A stretch of 64,000 bases of DNA from assembly GCF_040054535.1 (NCBI RefSeq), contig NC_090788.1:878501-942500 (forward strand), written 5' to 3'. Below, in pieces: positions 46,153 through 64,000 of this stretch; position 1 is the first letter of the stretch, and each line of letters opens with the position of its first letter. Both the position numbers and the translations under genes were made by a program. This stretch comes from Antennarius striatus (Eukaryota; Chordata; Actinopteri; Lophiiformes; Antennariidae). The notes beneath the pieces are model-generated. The model searched no databases. It saw only the letters and a program-made list of their open reading frames with translations, and had not been told where the DNA came from.

Positions 46153-49100
46153 TCACGTCTGACCCTCCTGGTTCTCCTCCTCCTTTCGCTCCCGGCTGAA
46201 CTCCAGAACCAGAGGTTTCCCCAGGAGGCGGAACCCGTGGAGGAGGTGGAGCGCCCTCTGGGCCGCCGCCGCGTCTGGAGGGGGTGAAAATGGGTAAGAA
46301 AGGGTAAGACAGGTGAGGACAGGTACGGCGGCGTGTCTCCGCCCTCTCACCTGGCAGCGTGATGAAGGCGTGGCCTCTCATCCGTCCCGTCAGCAGCCGG
46401 TAGACGAGCGGCGTCCCGTCATCCTGCTGGAAGCGGGAGAACAGCGCCACCAGCTGGGCGGCCGACGCCCGCGGGCTCAGGTTCTTCACGCAGAGCACCT
46501 GGAACGGGACAAGCAGACGCAACCGATGGGGTCGGATGTTCTGTTGGATGCTCTGTCGGATGCGTCGGTCGTACCTTGGACGGTCTTCCGGGCTCGTAGT
46601 TCCTGAACCGCGGGATGCTCCGGATCGCCTCGTCGGACTCGCGGTTCTTCAGGATGTCCTCGTCTGAGATCGACTCGATCTCCCCGCACACGGTGGGCGG
46701 AGCCCCCGGCGTTGTGGGCGTCGCCCCACGCAGGCTTCCGATTGGTTGGCTTAGATCTATCTGTGTGGGAGGGGCTAGCGGCGGTGTCTCCAGCTGCTCC
46801 CCAGAACCTGAAGGAGACGGGCTGCTCTGAGAGGTGGGGGCCTCTTCTGATTGGTCTGTCTGTGGGTCATGTGACCCATCGCATTTCTGTCCTGAAGCTC
46901 CACCCCTCAGGAGGACGTCCCGGTACACAGAGTCCATGGGGTCGGAGGGCGTCGCCCCCTGCTGGCCGTCCTGGTGTTCTTCATCTGAGAGGAGAACCAG
47001 ACGAGACGTTCAGCCGTCGGCGTTGGGTTCTGACCCTTAGGCCCCGCCCCTTCCCCTCTTCAAAACAGCCACGCCCTGCGGTCGACGCCCAGCCGTACCT
47101 CGATGGTAGAGCGCGCTGAGGAACCCCAGGCGGTCGCTCCCCTGGAACAGCGCCCGTTCGATCTCCATCTCACGGCGTGAGAGCGGATGGCTGGAGGCGA
47201 AGCGCTGGGGGCGGGCCAGAAGCTCCGCCCTCGCCGCCATCTTGTCCCGGATCACCTGCAGGCGCTGCTCCTTCGCCCCCGGCGCCGCAGACACGCCTCG
47301 GGCCTGGAACATACACATCCACAGGAACGTCACACACTTTTATAAAGCCGAACGCGTCGGAGCGTTCTGGTCTCACCGTCTCCGTGACAACCGGCGAGTC
47401 TCGATTTCGCCACAGCCGGATCTCGGCGTCGGTCAGTCCCAGCTCCCGGAGGCTGGCCACTTCCTGTTCGCCTTCCTGCAGCGCCTGGAACTGGGCGAGG
47501 CTCCTCACGCCGGCCGCCTGCTCCCCGAACGGGCGGTACACCGCCGCCGGGGCGAAGCTCCGCCTCTTGGCGACACATCTGTGGGCGGAGTTTATGGGGT
47601 CTGATGTCTACAGAGGGAACTAGTTCACATAATGTAAATCCAGTAGAACCTGATGTATCCATCCGCCAACACGTGGTTAAGATCTAGATCCGGTAAAGAA
47701 CTCCAACCCCCCCCCGTCTGTCGTGTGCCTGGCGTGTAAATATCACGCCTGTGGAGGAACTACATGGATCAAAAGTTCTCCCGTCATCCGACGGTCGTAT
47801 TCTCACCGTTGGACGTCGGCGTCGGTGTGCAGCTGCTGCAGCAGGAGGCCGTGCAGCCGCCGCTGGCCTTCCGTCTCCTGCTCGTCCAGCAGGGGCCCGT
47901 CTTCACACGGACGCCGGCTCACCCTGGAACACGGATCAGACGGTCAGACGAAACGACACGGAACACGGCTTAAAACACACGTGACCAGCAGGTCGACCAG
48001 ACGACCGAAGCGAAGCTGTAAAGAATGACTGGTTTTATTGATTCTTCTGCTGCTGGTTGTTTGTTTTTTTAAAACGTGAGAAGACGAGAAAACGTGACGT
48101 CACAAGAGTCAAAACATGACGATCGGATGAAAATAAAATAAATCAAAACCTAATGTCTGAGAAGTAGGAACTGGAAATATTGTGTATTCTTTTGTTTGTA
48201 AAAATGACTTTAACCATTAAAATTATTCAAACAATGTCCAGCTGATTTCCTCCTGGCCGAATAATCAATTATAAACTATTTATAAGATAGATATATGTTA
48301 TTAATATCGTCTACTAACATACATTCACACATTGCATCATAATAAACACATAAATTATTAATAAATATTCTGCTTAATATTATAATAAATATTATAATAT
48401 TACAATATAAATAAATATTATAATAAGTAAATAATATGTAAAATTAAATACATAAATAATCAGTAAAATTAGACATGACACCAAACAGGTTAGGAGGCAC
48501 TATGTCAGCCCCGCACTGGCTACATGGGACCAAGTCAACCCCCCCAACGGCTCGGTGAGGGAGGTGTGTCTAACGCCAACGGCAGTCTGCAGGGGGAACC
48601 TCGGGGTAACATCTGTCCCGGTATGTCCCTAAATATTCCTTGTTTCTTTTGTTATGAGGTTCTGGACTGAGTGTAAATTGAGTCAACTTAAAATAGATTT
48701 TCAGATAATTAATCTGTTTTCTTTCATTGAGAGTAAAGATAAGGATCATTAACTTCTACTTCCTACTCTCATAACTTTTATACAGTCCGTTATGGAGACT
48801 AACTGGTGACAGATCAAACCAACGTGTCGTACAGAAGTGGGACATTTAACAATACAGTTGACTATGATGAAAAAAAATCCACTTTAAAACCATAAAAACG
48901 AATCCTTAATTTATTTTAAACTAATTTTAATCACACAAACTAAACCTAATGTTGACGGTGTTTATTCCAAAATAAATTAATTAAAATAAATGTAAATAAT
49001 GACGAGAGAATAACTACAGAAAGTTGATTAAATTTCTGCGTTGTTGTTGTTTTTTTTTACCGGAATTTCTTTTGACGAATGAATTAAAATTCTTCTGACA

Positions 49101-49468
49101 TGCTAACGGCGCTAGCTAGCTGTAAAACATGCCATCTGACGTACCGAGGTGAGCTAGTTAGGCTATGCTAACCTGTGTTACATGTATGTGTAGTCTAATG
49201 GAGCATTAATTCAGTTTAACTCGTTTTTAAATCTAAATTATGAAAAACCAAACAGAGGTTAGCAGAAACGGAAGCTAACTCGGGTAGGTTAGCTATCTCC
49301 ATGACAACGCGAGGCTCTGATTGATCAAAGCGAACGGGTTCAGACGGATCGATACATAAATAAAGGTCTTACGAATCGAAACAGCATATTTTATTGATTA
49401 AAATACATTAATAGCAAGAAAACTACTGAGATACATCAATGCACTGAAAGTTCTGTTTACCTTTTCAT
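46153..49468 (-). CDS. rbm41: RNA-binding motif protein 41 (complete, 7 coding exons)
   Basis: Single-RRM protein, paralogue of the U11/U12-65K protein (RNPC3) and linked to U12 snRNA of the minor spliceosome. Exons in transcript order: 49468-49461, 47923-47807, 47578-47377, 47303-47099, 46984-46575, 46498-46351, 46274-46153. Phases close to 403 aa; human is about 413. The first exon supplies only ATGAAAAG, giving MKRVSRR, which matches the human MKRV start and fixes the start codon. Conserved blocks are SFAPAAVYRPFGEQAAG, SLRELGLTDAEI, RFASSHPLSRREMEIE, ALFQGSDRLGFLSALY, IPRFRNYEPGRPSKV. The RRM occupies about 315-400, with RNP2 VLCVKN and RNP1 MRGHAFITL. The gene is convergent with cldn2 and divergent from the next gene. 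Confidence 0.93.
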
Positions 49469-49500
49469 CCTTCCGCTTTGCTCTTCCTGTTCCGATGGGT

Positions 49501-49520
49501 GGGATTGTGGGAATTGTAGT
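49501..49520 (-). promoter_or_regulatory. ZNF143/SBS-type motif at rbm41 promoter, copy 1
   Basis: Minus strand ACTACAATTCCCACAATCCC, a close match to the SBS/ZNF143-THAP11 consensus ACTACAATTCCCAGCATGC, 33 nt upstream of the rbm41 start codon. ETS-type CCGGAAG/GAGGAAG-like words flank it (CAGGAAG and ACCGGAAAC on either strand). Confidence 0.65.
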
Positions 49521-49800
49521 GCTATACCGGAAACAAAAAAAATCGACGATATGTTACGTTTTATGAGTTTATTTTAAAGAAATGAAGCTGTAGATTAGAT
49601 TTGTTTAACAATCATCGTAAAATGTACAGAACACATTCGCAGTGTATTTTGGATCATAAAAATGTTGTTAGTTACTGATGACTTATTTTAAATAATAAAA
49701 CATCTTTAGTGGTTTGGAACGACTCACACACGACATTGAAGTGAAAGGCTTGTTTACCTTCCTTCACTTCCGCTCTGCACTTCCTGTTTAGCGATATGGA

Positions 49801-49817
49801 CTCATGGGAAATGTAGT
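49801..49817 (-). promoter_or_regulatory. ZNF143/SBS-type motif, copy 2
   Basis: Minus strand TTTACTACATTTCCCATGAG contains ACTACAxxTCCCA. The surrounding 60 bp (GTTTACCTT, CTTCCGCT, CTTCCTGTT) repeats that around copy 1, so the segment looks duplicated. Confidence 0.55.
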
Positions 49818-50727
49818 AAAACGGTTGTTAACTGTCGGCAGCGCGCTGATGGAGGTCTATACGGCTACAAATTGGATTCTTTGCATTTCTAACACAACAA
49901 AATCCTAAATTCTTTGTGTTTAATGCAGATATTAGCAGCTAACATGCTAACTGGTTGATTTTCCAGCGCATTAGAAGAAAAACGTTTCCCTCTAACGTTT
50001 AAAAGCCTCTGTCGCGCCACTCCCTGCTTACTGGAAAGGGTGTGTCTCCATCTATCACCACACCGCCTCCCTTTATTTATAGGCGCTATTTTATCAAGCG
50101 TAATGCTGCAAAGCCGGGCTGAGTGTGCACCACCCTCCCCACCCAGTCGGAGTGTCCTCAATTAGCCTGCTGAGTGACGTCATGGAGGTGACATGGGTGC
50201 TTCTCTCCACCATCTCTGCAGCATTAACACACACACAGTCTCCTCCGTTGCGTGTATATTAAAAAAAAAACAAAAAACGCGCATCCGCCGGTTGCGCTGC
50301 GGCTCGTCCGGCGCTGCCCGCCCGCCCCGCAGCCGGTGTCGGGTCGCCGGTTCCTCCGCATGCAGGAGCTGCGCAGCTCCCTGAATGACAGCGAGATGAG
50401 GGGTGGGGACGCAGGGTGGGGTCATAAGCAGGGAGAGGCGGAGGAGGAACAGGCGGAGAGAGAGAGCCCAGCCCTGGAACGCACGCCGTCACAGACGGAG
50501 CGGATCGGGCACACCGGCTGGATTTGCGGGGACGACGCTGCGGGAATGAACCGAGCGGAGCGGCAGGTGTGAGGAAAAAAGATACCGTGAAGGTGGACGC
50601 GCACCCCACCCCCCACCCCCCGCCAGGAGCCTCCTCTGTCTCTCTCTCCCCCACCCCCCGATAGTTCTACACCCAGATCCGACCCCCCGCTCCACCCCTC
50701 CGCCGCGGCACCGCTCCGGTAACAGAG

Positions 50728-63625
<12,898 letters not shown>

Positions 63626-64000
63626 GTGAGGGGGGGGTCAAGGGGCGGGGCAGGGGGTGGGCAGGGGCGTGATGTCATCGGTTGATTGATAGGAGAGGGA
63701 GGGGCGAGCAGATGGAGGGGTCGGGTCACGCCTCCTCTCCTCCGTCTGGTGAAGGTCGTCAAACGAGCCGTTTGATTGGTCGCTGACGTTAGCTTAGCAG
63801 CGGTGTTAGCATCACCTTCACGGTCAGCTGATGGGTTGACCTTAGCAGTATGCTAATGAGAAGCTAGCAAGAAAACTGTAGTAAACGAACCGTGTGCAGT
63901 TAACAGGAAGTAGAGGAGTTAACAGGAAGTAGAGGAGTTAATGTGAGGGCAATAGTGAAGAGGAGGGTGTGATGAAGGTCTAGTTTCCTGTTAGCTGCTG

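Overview
This is a eukaryotic window, almost certainly from a compact-genome teleost. The genes have many short exons with GT-AG introns, each protein matches a vertebrate family, and the non-coding DNA is full of (CA)n microsatellites, minisatellites, small DNA transposons and the short palindrome-like word GCTAACGTTAGC that is common in percomorph fish. I see no bacterial operons, rRNA, tRNA or CRISPR array.

Layout: dtx2 (+, 3.0-9.0 kb), gtf2ird1 (-, 11.3-18.8 kb), clip2 (-, 25.5-39.0 kb, with a 5' non-coding exon near 39.8-40.2 kb), cldn2 (+, 43.7-44.5 kb), rbm41 (-, 46.2-49.5 kb), and the start of an unidentified gene (+, first coding exon 50.7 kb, second 63.3-63.6 kb, continuing beyond the window). 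I rebuilt five complete coding sequences exon by exon with consistent splice phase: dtx2 637 aa, gtf2ird1 955 or 1022 aa depending on one alternative donor, clip2 1038 aa, cldn2 273 aa, rbm41 403 aa.

The order joins two blocks that are separate in human: GTF2IRD1, CLIP2 and DTX2 (7q11.23 region) and CLDN2 and RBM41 (Xq22.3). No GTF2I-like gene lies between gtf2ird1 and dtx2. The genes do not form a pathway. They are a Notch-modulating E3 ligase, an I-repeat transcription regulator, a microtubule plus-end linker, a tight-junction pore protein, a minor-spliceosome RNA-binding protein and a probable nuclear acidic protein.

Between and inside the genes are a Tigger/pogo element nested in a hAT-like element (5.2-6.8 kb), three other MITE-like families, a 23-bp minisatellite present at four separate places (one copy touching a clip2 splice donor), a diverged tandem array at 22.1-23.5 kb, a GGATGGATGAT array in a clip2 intron, and duplicated ZNF143-type motifs at the rbm41 promoter. 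I found nothing that is clearly a new biological system. The strongest leads are the chimeric synteny, the gtf2ird1 alternative donor, the repeats at splice sites and UTRs, and a 21-bp repeat that reads as a 7-residue peptide repeat behind a plausible splice acceptor.
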